From positions 124,001 to 188,000 of the forward strand of contig DIXF01000001.1 of NCBI GenBank assembly GCA_002448235.1: DNA of 64,000 nt, read 5' to 3'. A program made the position numbers and the translations under genes. The DNA is from Syntrophaceae bacterium UBA6087. Its GTDB lineage: Bacteria; Desulfobacterota; Desulfomonilia; UBA1062. Below, piece by piece: positions 37,274-46,027 of the stretch (positions are counted from its first letter, which is position 1; each line of letters opens with the position of its first letter). The notes under the pieces are model-generated. The model made no database searches and was not told the DNA's origin. It saw nothing but the letters and a program-made list of their open reading frames with translations.

Positions 37274-38962
37274 ATGAAGGACCCGGCGGGCGCCCTTGCC
37301 GAAACCCGGTACGAGCCCGCTCCTGCAGGAATTTGCCTATTGCCCTTTAAAAAAACTCACAGTATGGTATGCGCCATGGATTTCAGAGGTGCTATGTGTG
37401 CGTGGTGCAGGCTGAGTAAAGGACCGGCCGAAGACTGCATCCCATGCCCCCGCTTCCGCAAGTGCGAGCTCAAGGAAAACCTTGTGCTCGATTCCGAGAT
37501 ATTTTGCGGGATGTGCAAAAACAGAGACGACGCCGGGCTTCGCGTGTTCTGCGAGACCAACAGAAAACTCCAGAAAGATTCCGATGAGCCGTTCGACTGT
37601 TACCGGTACGATCCCGACATACAGCCCCCGAAAGAAAGCCAGGCACACGTCGTCACGGTATTTCCGACGCATCGCGGGAAAGTATGCCTCGTGCGCCGGA
37701 GCGGGAAGGTCGGAACATACCAAAGACGCTGGTCAGGGATCAGCGGGTACCTCGAAGGCGATCCGGGAGAGCACTACATGCAGGAACTGCGTGAAGAAAC
37801 ATCGCTGAAGCCGGGAGAATACGTACTCCTGCGGCGCTCCGAAACCGTGGTGGTTCAGGATGAGGAGCACGGCCGGATCTGGTGCGTGCATCCGTTTCTG
37901 TGCGAAGTTCACGACCCCTCCCGAGTTACCCTTGACTGGGAGAATACCGAGCTCCGGTGGATAGACCCGGAGGAGATCAAAGAGCTCGACACGGTACCGG
38001 GCCTTTGGGAGGTGTACGAGCATGTATCGAGACTTCCTCTGGAACGCGAGCTCTCGGCCTTCCTGCAGGAACTGAGAGACGACCGCTACAGCGGGGCAAG
38101 GCAGCTCGCAGCCCAAGCGCTGGCTTTCCTCGGCCGGGTTGTCCGGTCATCCAATGCCGCGGGAACCGTAACGCTCCTGGACGATCTTTTTTATGCATGT
38201 CATGAAATAAGCCTGGCCCGCCCTTCCATGGGTATCATTTCGACCTCGCTCGACCTGGTGATCCGGGACGCGAGGGCGTTCAGTCCTCTGGACATAGCGG
38301 AGGCGAGGCCACAGATCGCCTTCCTCGCAGCAAAACACCTCAAGGAGATGGAATCCGCTCTGGACAAGGCAATTGAGCATCTCGACGCGATCGTGCCGGA
38401 GAGAGCGACCGTCCTGGTTCACTCGTACAGCTCTTCGCTGATTCATGCCCTGCCATTGCTGAAGAAGAAACGGTGCTCCCTGATCGTGACGGAATCGAGG
38501 CCCGGGTTCGAGGGAAGGACGACCGCGCATGTAGCGGCCGAGACGGGGATCAACGTCAGGCTTATCACCGATGCCTGCGCCGGTCACGAGCTTCTCTCCG
38601 CGGACGTTGTCCTCATGGGAACGGACAGCATTGAGCCCGACGGCTCGGTGATCAACAAGGCAGGGTCGTCCTTGATAGCCATGGCGGCGCATGCCTCGGG
38701 CGTCAAGGTATACTTTATCGGCGAGATCAGAAAATTGAGCTTCAGGCAGGGAGGCGCTGCGCTTGAAGAATACGATCCGAGCGAGGTATGGGAGAACCCC
38801 CCGCACGGAGTCGGGGTGGGGAACCTCTATTTCGACCGGACCGGCCCTGAGTTTATTAGCGGAATAATCCTCGAAAGGGGCGTCGTTGAACCGGGACGGA
38901 TAAGGGAGATTGCCGAGTCTCTTTTTTCTCTGGATGCCCACGGCGACCGCAAGACCTGTTGA
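37274..38962 (+). CDS. Cys-rich / Nudix / eIF2B-like isomerase fusion protein
   Basis: This 562-residue protein joins three parts. Residues 33-109 hold ten cysteines in CxxC-like pairs (42/45, 55/58, 78/81), suggesting metal binding. Residues about 122-255 form a Nudix fold with a degenerate box (158-178): two residues are missing, the R of REUxEE is Q170, but E174-E175 remain. Residues about 265-555 form an eIF2B alpha/beta/delta-like domain with ESRPGFEGR and GTDSIEPDGSVINKAGS, a family that includes ribose-1,5-bisphosphate and methylthioribose-1-phosphate isomerases. A link to nucleotide-sugar or ribose phosphate salvage is inference. Start is uncertain (ATGs at 37274, 37364 and 37376, none with a clear ribosome-binding site). 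Confidence 0.8.
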   Translation: MKDPAGALAETRYEPAPAGICLLPFKKTHSMVCAMDFRGAMCAWCRLSKGPAEDCIPCPRFRKCELKENLVLDSEIFCGMCKNRDDAGLRVFCETNRKLQKDSDEPFDCYRYDPDIQPPKESQAHVVTVFPTHRGKVCLVRRSGKVGTYQRRWSGISGYLEGDPGEHYMQELREETSLKPGEYVLLRRSETVVVQDEEHGRIWCVHPFLCEVHDPSRVTLDWENTELRWIDPEEIKELDTVPGLWEVYEHVSRLPLERELSAFLQELRDDRYSGARQLAAQALAFLGRVVRSSNAAGTVTLLDDLFYACHEISLARPSMGIISTSLDLVIRDARAFSPLDIAEARPQIAFLAAKHLKEMESALDKAIEHLDAIVPERATVLVHSYSSSLIHALPLLKKKRCSLIVTESRPGFEGRTTAHVAAETGINVRLITDACAGHELLSADVVLMGTDSIEPDGSVINKAGSSLIAMAAHASGVKVYFIGEIRKLSFRQGGAALEEYDPSEVWENPPHGVGVGNLYFDRTGPEFISGIILERGVVEPGRIREIAESLFSLDAHGDRKTC

Positions 38963-39094
38963 ATGTTCTTCAGCGTAAGCCAGCTGCCGTGCATTCACGA
39001 AGAACGGATAAGGACAGTATACGGTAACAGCGGGTGCAGACATACGGAAGATTTCCCGTATCGATCATGATCAGTACCGGAAACAGGAGGTATG

Positions 39095-40579
39095 ATGAAT
39101 ATTTACCAATGGATAAAGGATCATGCGAAAGAAAGGCCGGAGAAGGTAGCCGTACGTTTCAGGGACATCAGCATTACGTACGCCGAGCTGTTTTCCTTGA
39201 CGGGAAAGCTGGGGACAGCCCTGAGGGACTCGGGGATAGGACGGGGCGACCACGTGACGATCGTACTCCCCAATTCGCCGGAATTCATTATCTCATACAT
39301 GGCTGTCGTGAGCGTAGGGGGAATCGTGGTGCCGGTAAATCCTTCGTTCACCTCCCGGGAGCTTTCGCACATCCTGAAGGATTCCGACTCGAAGGCGGTT
39401 GTCATCGAAGAAAGCAATTCCGCCACATATGACGATATCCGCGAACTGTGCCCGCTGGGGACGGTGATAACCACGGGCGAGGGAGGGAACTTCTCCCAGT
39501 GGACAAGCGGCAGCGACCGGGGCATCATCGAGGAAATGGATAAGGATGACGTTGCATCCATGATCTACTCTTCGGGACTCACCGGGTATCCCATGGGGGC
39601 CATGCTCACCCACGGCAACCTGGATCATAATTCCGACCTGATGAGGCGGTGCGCCGATGCCGACGATACGGACACCACACTCACCATTATCCCGTGCTTC
39701 CACTCGTTCAGCGCGAGCGTCAACATGCTTGCCATGCTGCGGTACGGCGGGACGGTCTACATGGTCAAGAATCTGGACTTCAAAGAGCTCAACCATGTGC
39801 TCACCAATGGCGGGATCACCTGCATATGTGCCGTTCCGACGCTGTTTTACGGGCTCCTGCTCCATCCGGATGTCCAGAGCGTAGACTACACCAGGATGAA
39901 GATCCTGATAGCGGGCGGGTCCGCGCTCTCCATGGAGATCTATACCGGGTTCAAAGAGCGTTTCGGCGTCGATCTCAGGCAAGGCTACGGCCTTACCGAG
40001 GCGTCACCCGTGTGCGCGTACAACAGTCCCCACGTGAAGCTGAAGCCCGATTCCATCGGTCCCGCCGTGCCGGATGTTCAGGCAAGGATCGTCGATGAGC
40101 AGGGAAGGGTGCTTACGCCCGGAGAAAAGGGCGAAATCCTGTTCAAGGGCCCCAACGTCATGAAGGGATATTACAAGAGAAAAGAAGAGACGCGGGAGAT
40201 CATCAAAGACGGCTGGCTCTATACCGGCGACCTGGGATATATGGACGAAGAAGGCTATATCTATATCACCGGGTACAAAAAGGATATGATCATCACCTCG
40301 GGCTTCAACGTATACTGCAAGGAGGTGGAGAATGTCCTGAATTCGATCCCCGGGGTTCGGGATTCCGCCATCACGGGTATCCCCGATCTCATGAGGGGAG
40401 CCATCATCAAGGCATACGTGGTGGCGGACGGCTCCGACATCACCGAAAACGAAGTGAAGCGCCAGGCCCGCAGACTTCTGGCCTCCTATAAGACGCCGCG
40501 CAAGGTGGAGTTCGTACCCCAGATCTTCAGGGACAACAACGGCAAGGCCCTTATCGAGGAGATCGAGCAGAAAAAATGA
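39095..40579 (+). CDS. Acyl-CoA synthetase-like ANL enzyme with altered P-loop
   Basis: This 494-residue adenylate-forming enzyme resembles long-chain acyl-CoA ligases. The AMP-binding P-loop, usually SGTTGxPKG, reads SGLTGYPMG (160-168), with Met167 replacing the conserved lysine. Other core motifs are intact: QGYGLTEASP, the hinge region LYTGDLGYMDEEGY and the C-terminal catalytic lysine in NNGKAL. A tandem ATGATG start is preceded by AGGAGG; the second ATG (39095) has the better spacing. It overlaps the radical SAM gene by 4 bases. Substrate is unknown. Confidence 0.85.
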   Translation: MNIYQWIKDHAKERPEKVAVRFRDISITYAELFSLTGKLGTALRDSGIGRGDHVTIVLPNSPEFIISYMAVVSVGGIVVPVNPSFTSRELSHILKDSDSKAVVIEESNSATYDDIRELCPLGTVITTGEGGNFSQWTSGSDRGIIEEMDKDDVASMIYSSGLTGYPMGAMLTHGNLDHNSDLMRRCADADDTDTTLTIIPCFHSFSASVNMLAMLRYGGTVYMVKNLDFKELNHVLTNGGITCICAVPTLFYGLLLHPDVQSVDYTRMKILIAGGSALSMEIYTGFKERFGVDLRQGYGLTEASPVCAYNSPHVKLKPDSIGPAVPDVQARIVDEQGRVLTPGEKGEILFKGPNVMKGYYKRKEETREIIKDGWLYTGDLGYMDEEGYIYITGYKKDMIITSGFNVYCKEVENVLNSIPGVRDSAITGIPDLMRGAIIKAYVVADGSDITENEVKRQARRLLASYKTPRKVEFVPQIFRDNNGKALIEEIEQKK

Positions 40580-41478
40580 CGGGGTGCGTGCTGTGTCCGA
40601 GGCGCTGTCCGGCCGACAGATCAAGGGCTGAAGGCGCCTGCGGAGTCGGTGAGGACCTGCTCGTCGGCTCCATCGTCATCCACCGGGGCGAGGAGCCGCC
40701 TCTGGTAACGGGTGCGGGCTCCGGGGCGGTGTTCTTTTCCGGGTGCCCGCTCAAGTGCGCCTACTGCCAGAATAGCCGGATAAGCCACCAGGCCTTTGGA
40801 AAAACTGTTACCGAGTCAGAGCTTGCCTCTTTCATGCTCCTTCTCCAGGATTGCGGGTGCTCCAACATCAACCTGGTGAGCCCGACCCACTTCGCCCCCG
40901 GGATCATTCGTTCCCTGACCCTTGCCCGCGAGCAGGGCCTCGACCTTCCCGTCATGCTCAATTCGAGCGGGTATGAGAGCATTGAATCTCTCGAAAGATG
41001 GGAGGGCCATGCGGACCTTTTCCTCATGGACCTGAAATACGGCGACAACGAAACAGGGAAGCTCCTGAGCCGCGTAGCCGATTACTGGGACCGGGCGCGC
41101 GAGGCCGTCGCATACCTCTGGGAAAAAGGGGGTGCGTTATGCGTCGATGAAAACGGCCGGGCCTTGTCCGGACTGATCGTACGGCACCTCGTGCTTCCGG
41201 GCATGCGCTCGAATCCTTTTGCCGTGCTTGAATTCCTGGCCGGACTCTCCCTGGATATCCCCGTCAGCATCATGTCCCAGTACAACCCTTCTTTCTACTC
41301 GGGGACTTTGGCCGAGATGAGCCGGACGGTGTCACCCGGGGAATACGAAGTGGTTCTGGAGAAGGCCGTCGATTTCGGATTCGCCACGATATATGCCCAG
41401 GAAATGGACTCTATTGAAAACTATACGCCCGACTTTGCATCCGATACACCCTTTGGGGACGGCTTGAAAATATTTTGA
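40576..41478 (+). CDS. Radical SAM protein, PflX/PflA-like
   Basis: This 300-residue protein belongs to the PflA homologs often annotated PflX. It has an N-terminal cysteine motif CVLCPRRCPADR and the radical SAM cluster motif C-x3-C-x2-C in SGCPLKCAYCQN. Known PflA enzymes generate the glycyl radical of pyruvate formate-lyase, but no glycyl radical enzyme is encoded in this window and the target is unknown. It is translationally coupled to the acyl-CoA ligase-like gene. Confidence 0.85.
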   Translation: MTGCVLCPRRCPADRSRAEGACGVGEDLLVGSIVIHRGEEPPLVTGAGSGAVFFSGCPLKCAYCQNSRISHQAFGKTVTESELASFMLLLQDCGCSNINLVSPTHFAPGIIRSLTLAREQGLDLPVMLNSSGYESIESLERWEGHADLFLMDLKYGDNETGKLLSRVADYWDRAREAVAYLWEKGGALCVDENGRALSGLIVRHLVLPGMRSNPFAVLEFLAGLSLDIPVSIMSQYNPSFYSGTLAEMSRTVSPGEYEVVLEKAVDFGFATIYAQEMDSIENYTPDFASDTPFGDGLKIF

Positions 41479-41518
41479 CGGATTCGCTGCCGCCGTCTCC
41501 CCGGACACGTAAATCCAT

Positions 41519-41546
41519 TAAATTTCTCTTTTTAGAGTGCCGATAG
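41519..41546 (+). promoter_or_regulatory. Possible sigma-28 (FliA) promoter before the HD-GYP gene
   Basis: TAAATTTC (41519-41526) and GCCGATAG (41539-41546) resemble the flagellar sigma-28 consensus TAAA-N15-GCCGATAA with one extra base in the spacer. Initiation near 41553 would exclude the GTG at 41537 as start codon. Confidence 0.4.
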
Positions 41547-43285
41547 TGATAGATGGTATGCTATCAATTGAAGACGATTACGAACGCAGGTACAACGAAG
41601 AGACCGGGGATCTCTTATATCAGCGCGTGCTGGCTGTACTCCTGGTGGGCATTATCCTCATCCCGTTCTTCAGCGTCCTGGATTATGTGGTGGTCCGTGA
41701 GCACTTCGGCCTCTTCTTTTTCTACCGCATTACCTGTTCCGGATCGCTCCTGGCGCTTCTGCTTGTTTACTATTCAAGGTACGGCAAAGACTCTGCGTTT
41801 GCCCTGGTGACCGTCGCCTATATCATTGCGGCCTTCACCATCGCCATGATGTGCGTGAAAATGGGCGGGTACTCGTCATTTTACTACGTCGGACTCATCA
41901 TGGTCCTCGTCACGATCGTCATCCTGCCCTTAAACGCTCCGCAGGCATTCCTTTCCGGGCTCATGCTCTACCTGATCTATGCCCTGCCCATCATCTTGCT
42001 CAACAACCCCAGTCCGGACAGCCTGAAAGTATTTTTCAGCAACAGTTTCTTTTTTGCCTTTTTCATCGTGATAACCACGCTTCAGGCATATGAAGAGACA
42101 AAGATGCGCAAGAGGGAATGCAGGCTCAAAACAGAGATGGACGGTCTTGCAGAGCGTCTCTCCTATTACGCACACAACCTCGAGGCAGAGGTGGAGAAGC
42201 GCCTTATCGAGCTTGAGGAATCCGAGCTCCGCTACCGGGAGCTCTATGAGAATATCATCGATATCGTCATCCTCGTGGACCGGAACTCAAAGATACTCAT
42301 GGCGAATCCCAGGTTTTATGACACGATCGGCATTCCATCGGAGCAGAAGCTCGATTTCAGCTTTATGAAGCTCGTGAAGGGGCCGGATACCCTCCTCGTG
42401 GAGAGGATGTTCGACCGTCTGCCCACCGAGCAGACGGTAAAGGATTTCCAGTTCAGGGTCGAAAACCGCCAGGGAAAGATCTTTGAGGTCGAATGCAATG
42501 CCAAGTGCATCTACAAAGAGGGCGAACTCGTCGGCTTCCAGATGGTAATAAGGGATATCACCGTACGCAAGAAGCTGGAAAACGACCTGCTGGAATCTTA
42601 TAAAAAGGTCCAGAGCGCACGGAACGCGACGATCCTCGGCTTAGCGAAGCTGGCTGAATACCGTGACGCGGATACGGGCGCCCATCTGGAGCGCATACGG
42701 GAATACTCGAGGGTCATCGCCCAGGACCTGGCCAAGAGAGCGAAATTCGCCGAGTACATCACCCAGGATTATATTGATGATATCTACAATTCGTCCATTC
42801 TCCACGATATCGGAAAGGTGGGCATCCCGGACTCGATCCTGCTGAAGCCGAGCCGTCTGACCAAGGACGAGTTCGAGGTGGTCAAGCGCCACTCATCCCT
42901 GGGCGGAGACGCCCTCAGGGCCGTGGAAACGAAGATCGAAGGCCAGTCCTTCCTGAGCCTGGGAAAAGAGATCGCCTATTACCACCACGAGAAATGGGAC
43001 GGCACCGGATATCCCAAAGGGCTCAAGGGTGAGCAGATCCCCTTGTCTGCAAGGATAGTCGCCCTTGCGGACGTCTATGATGCCCTTACCTCAAAGCGGG
43101 TCTACAAGGAGGCCTTTTCTCATGAAAAGGCCCTGGAGATCATTCTGGAGGACAGGGGCAAGCATTTCGATCCGGAAATCGTGGACGCATTCATGGACCA
43201 CGAGGCGGACTTCCGCAGCATCCGGGAGGAAATGTTCAGAGACCACGCCGCAAATCAGCAGAAGCAGGCAACCACACCGTCATAA
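41537..43285 (+). CDS. Membrane PAS-HD-GYP cyclic-di-GMP phosphodiesterase
   Basis: This protein of up to 582 residues has about six membrane helices in the first 190 residues, a coiled coil, a PAS domain (about 230-345) and an HD-GYP domain (about 355-550) with HDIGKVGIP and HHEKWDGTGYPKGLKGEQIP. These residues bind the metal centre and mark an active phosphodiesterase. The start is uncertain: GTG at 41537 or ATG at 41558, neither with a Shine-Dalgarno sequence. If the sigma-28-like promoter is used, the ATG at 41558 would be correct. It is convergent with the flagellar operon. Confidence 0.88.
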   Translation: MPIVIDGMLSIEDDYERRYNEETGDLLYQRVLAVLLVGIILIPFFSVLDYVVVREHFGLFFFYRITCSGSLLALLLVYYSRYGKDSAFALVTVAYIIAAFTIAMMCVKMGGYSSFYYVGLIMVLVTIVILPLNAPQAFLSGLMLYLIYALPIILLNNPSPDSLKVFFSNSFFFAFFIVITTLQAYEETKMRKRECRLKTEMDGLAERLSYYAHNLEAEVEKRLIELEESELRYRELYENIIDIVILVDRNSKILMANPRFYDTIGIPSEQKLDFSFMKLVKGPDTLLVERMFDRLPTEQTVKDFQFRVENRQGKIFEVECNAKCIYKEGELVGFQMVIRDITVRKKLENDLLESYKKVQSARNATILGLAKLAEYRDADTGAHLERIREYSRVIAQDLAKRAKFAEYITQDYIDDIYNSSILHDIGKVGIPDSILLKPSRLTKDEFEVVKRHSSLGGDALRAVETKIEGQSFLSLGKEIAYYHHEKWDGTGYPKGLKGEQIPLSARIVALADVYDALTSKRVYKEAFSHEKALEIILEDRGKHFDPEIVDAFMDHEADFRSIREEMFRDHAANQQKQATTPS

Positions 43286-43420
43286 TTCCGTTACAGATAG
43301 TTTGCGAATACCGTCACTCGCACTCTGAAGCACTCAAGCTCTGGAATTACTCAACATAATCCGGTCAAAATTCGTGTAATTTTCAAACGATTGGTTTGGA
43401 GGGGATGTTGGTTCGGAGGA

Positions 43421-43620
43421 GAAGGGGAGGCAGGGGGCCTTAAGGGGCCGCGAAGGCGCTTTTTGATGCATCGGCGGTAAAACGAAAAAGGCTGACCCGT
43501 AAACTCGCTCCGCTATCGCTGCGCTCAGACAGTACGGGTCAAAGATGCCTTTTTCGCTTTGCCGGGATGCATTGACAAAAAGCGCCAACGCGGCCCCTTA
43601 AGGCCCCCTGCCTCCCCTTC
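43421..43620. repeat. 200-bp fold-back (long inverted repeat) element
   Basis: The left arm 43421-43452 and right arm 43589-43620 are perfectly complementary over 32 bases (starting GAAGGGGAGGCAGGG). After a 2-base mismatch 11 more bases pair (GGCGCTTTTTG at 43455-43465 with 43576-43586). Inner pairs follow: CGAAAAAGGC (43483-43492) with 43547-43556, and TGACCCGTA (43493-43501) with 43533-43541. The loop holds CTCGCTCCGCTATCGCTGCG. No open frame explains it. It lies between convergent genes in a 394-base gap whose remainder shows no gene. It may be a repetitive mobile element or an RNA-level bidirectional terminator. Confidence 0.85.
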
Positions 43621-43679
43621 AGCACGTCCGGTGCCGGCTCCTTCGCCGTCCAACGCCCAAAGGCGTCACCCCCCAAATT

Positions 43680-44261
43680 TTACTGCTGCTGGGGCTGAAC
43701 TCCAGGTGCGGCGGCGGTTGCCGGGGCCGGTTCCAATGCTGCAGGCTCCGAGACCTGTCTTTTGCGGTTGCTCATGAGCCTCTTGGTTATTGCTGCTGCT
43801 TTCTGGGCGTCCATGTAGGAGAGGATGCCGCCTGCTATCTCGCCTTTCATGTTGAGGAAAACCTCTGTAGCGACCTCCAGGTCTATCTGGTTCATGAGAT
43901 TGGCAGCCGCGTTCGGCTTCATGGAAGAATAGATTTTGACGAGATGCTTGATGCGGCCGTCGCTTAACTGTTTGTATGAGACGAGATCGATCTTGATGGA
44001 TGCTTCGAGCTCCGAGAGACGCCTGAGCTTTTCATCGATCCGTTTTTCGAGTTGATTAAGTTCGGCCTGCCTGATTCTTAAAAGGTCTTCCCGCTGCCTT
44101 AAGGAATCCCATGCTGCCCTGGTATCCTGCGCTGCCTCTTTTCTGGCAGGGGCTTGAGTCTGTTTCTCCTCGGCTGCGGAAAGGGGATTGATGGAAAAAT
44201 ATATTCCGAGAAAGAAAAGATTCACGATTAATGCGATAAAAAGGAGCTTTTTTCCTTTCAT
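43680..44261 (-). CDS. motE: Flagellar MotE-like protein (MgtE N-domain-like)
   Basis: This 193-residue protein has a signal or membrane anchor (about 5-27), a periplasmic coiled coil (about 45-100) and a helical domain resembling the N-terminal domain of MgtE (about 100-160; MKPNAAANLMNQIDLEVATEVFLNMKG is characteristic in shape), then a Pro/Gln/Ala-rich tail. Proteins of this type (MotE) chaperone the stator subunit MotC in some bacteria. It is the last gene of the flagellar operon and overlaps fliJ by 4 bases. The function assignment is by position and fold. Confidence 0.75.
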   Translation of the reverse strand: MKGKKLLFIALIVNLFFLGIYFSINPLSAAEEKQTQAPARKEAAQDTRAAWDSLRQREDLLRIRQAELNQLEKRIDEKLRRLSELEASIKIDLVSYKQLSDGRIKHLVKIYSSMKPNAAANLMNQIDLEVATEVFLNMKGEIAGGILSYMDAQKAAAITKRLMSNRKRQVSEPAALEPAPATAAAPGVQPQQQ

Positions 44262-44698
44262 GATACTCTCCCATGCCGCTGTATTGCGATCTCATTGATG
44301 AAATTCATTTCCTGCCTTGCCTCTTCAGCCGAATACCGCTCTTTATCGATTTCCTTCAGGCGCTCGATTGCTTTTGCTTCTTTTTTCTTCTTGAGCAGTT
44401 CCTGACGTTTTGTTTCAAGCATTTTCCGTGCCTTGGCGATCTGTTTTTCCACCTGGGTGATCCCGGATTCCAGATAAAATATATAATTGTTATACGAGAT
44501 GATCTCCTGCGCCGTGATTCCCGAATCCATTTTCTCGGTGAGGTTCTGCCAGACAGAAGCTCTCCGGGAAAGAATGGCGGTTTTCAGGTTTTCCAGGTCC
44601 ATGAGCACTTTCTGAGCCTTGGAGAATTCCTGCAGTGCCAGGTCTTCTCGAATCTTCCTGACTCGCGAAAGGGTCTCGAAACGGAAACGGAATCCCAT
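44258..44698 (-). CDS. fliJ: Flagellar export protein FliJ
   Basis: FliJ is a small coiled-coil protein that connects the FliI ATPase ring with the FlhA export gate. The 146-residue product is almost entirely helical with Lys/Glu-rich heptads and starts with the family-like FRFETLSRVRKIREDLALQ. Sequence conservation in FliJ is low, so position directly after fliI is the main support. Confidence 0.88.
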   Translation of the reverse strand: MGFRFRFETLSRVRKIREDLALQEFSKAQKVLMDLENLKTAILSRRASVWQNLTEKMDSGITAQEIISYNNYIFYLESGITQVEKQIAKARKMLETKRQELLKKKKEAKAIERLKEIDKERYSAEEARQEMNFINEIAIQRHGRVS

Positions 44699-44707
44699 GG
44701 TTATCCC

Positions 44708-46027
44708 CTACTTCGCTGCGGGCAGGATCTTTTTCATCATGCCCAGAGCGTTTTCTATGCTCACCTTTGCATCGATATCCTGCTTCAGAAAGTCGTTTAT
44801 GGCGTCGATATGTTTGATGGCGGTGTCTATCTGGGGGTTGTTCCCCGAGACATAGGCGCCGATGTTGATGAGATCGCGCGCCTCTTCATACACCGCCTTG
44901 TATTCGAGGATCTTTCGGGCCATGTTCATATGGTCCTTGCTCACGATATCGTTCATCACCCTGCTCACGCTTCTGAGGACATCCACCGCCGGGTAATGAT
45001 TCCTCGCTGCAAGATCACGGGAAAGCACGATGTGGCCGTCAACGATCGAACGGACGCTGTCCGCAACCGGTTCGTTCATGTCGTCGCCTTCGACGAGGAC
45101 GGTATAGAGGCCCGTGATGCTTCCCTGGGAAGCGGCATTCCCGGCCCGCTCCAGGAGCTTGGGAAGTCTGGCGAAACAGGAAGGTGTGTACCCTTTGGTT
45201 GTGGGAGGCTCGCCCACAGCGAGGCCGATTTCCCTCATAGACATGGCAAACCGGGTCACGGAATCCATCATGAGGAGCACGTCGAGCCCCTTATCCCTGA
45301 AGTATTCCGCAATGGCGGTAGCGAGGTATGCGCCCCGGATGCGGATGAGCGCAGGCTGGTCGGATACGGCCGCAACGACCACCGAGCGCTTCAGGCCTTC
45401 TTCTCCCAGGTCCCTTTCGATGAACTCCTTTACCTCTCTGCCGCGCTCGCCGATGAGCGCGATCACGTTTACATCGGCCTTGGTATGGCGGGCCATCATG
45501 CCCATGAGGACGCTCTTTCCAACGCCGGAGCCCGCCATGATCGCCATGCGCTGTCCCTTGCCGATGGTCAGAATGCCGTTGACCGCCGAGATCCCGAGGT
45601 CCAGCGGTTCGGTGATGCGTTTCTTTTTCAATGGGTTCATGGGATGGCCGTACAGGGGCGTTTCTTCCCCGAGGAGAAGCATTCCATGACCGTCCAGGGG
45701 GTTGCCCATGCCGTCTATCACCCTGCCGAGGAGCTCACGGCCGACCTTGACGGTCGGGTGGGATTTCCTCGCGATGATGGTGCTGCCCGGGCCGATGCCG
45801 CTTAGATCCCCGAGCGGCATGAGGAGGACCCGTTTGTCCCTGAATCCGACGACCTCCGCCATAATGGATGAGTTCATTTGCTTGGAGTATATCTCGCACA
45901 TGCCGCCCATGGAGCTGCCCGGTCCGTGGCCTTCCACCACCAGGCCCACGATGTTCGTGACCTTGCCGCGCACCTGGACGGGGTCGGTATCTTTGAGAAT
46001 AGCGGCATATTTTGCGAGGCTAGTCAT
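44708..46027 (-). CDS. fliI: Flagellum-specific ATP synthase FliI
   Basis: FliI is the hexameric ATPase of the flagellar type III secretion apparatus. The 439-residue protein has the N-terminal beta domain, Walker A AGSGVGKS, Walker B VLLMMDSVTRFAMSMREIGL and GEPPTTKGYTPS, all F1-beta-like. It overlaps fliH by 8 bases. Confidence 0.95.
   Translation of the reverse strand: MTSLAKYAAILKDTDPVQVRGKVTNIVGLVVEGHGPGSSMGGMCEIYSKQMNSSIMAEVVGFRDKRVLLMPLGDLSGIGPGSTIIARKSHPTVKVGRELLGRVIDGMGNPLDGHGMLLLGEETPLYGHPMNPLKKKRITEPLDLGISAVNGILTIGKGQRMAIMAGSGVGKSVLMGMMARHTKADVNVIALIGERGREVKEFIERDLGEEGLKRSVVVAAVSDQPALIRIRGAYLATAIAEYFRDKGLDVLLMMDSVTRFAMSMREIGLAVGEPPTTKGYTPSCFARLPKLLERAGNAASQGSITGLYTVLVEGDDMNEPVADSVRSIVDGHIVLSRDLAARNHYPAVDVLRSVSRVMNDIVSKDHMNMARKILEYKAVYEEARDLINIGAYVSGNNPQIDTAIKHIDAINDFLKQDIDAKVSIENALGMMKKILPAAK

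Noticed and set aside
38963..39010. Short GTTCTTC/GAAGAAC inverted repeat before the acyl-CoA ligase gene
   Set aside because: Seven bases with a wide gap can occur by chance, and no T-run or promoter geometry supports a function.
44273..45805. 510-codon open frame antisense to fliJ and fliI
   Set aside because: FliI is fully conserved on the minus strand, so the antisense frame reflects third-position GC bias.
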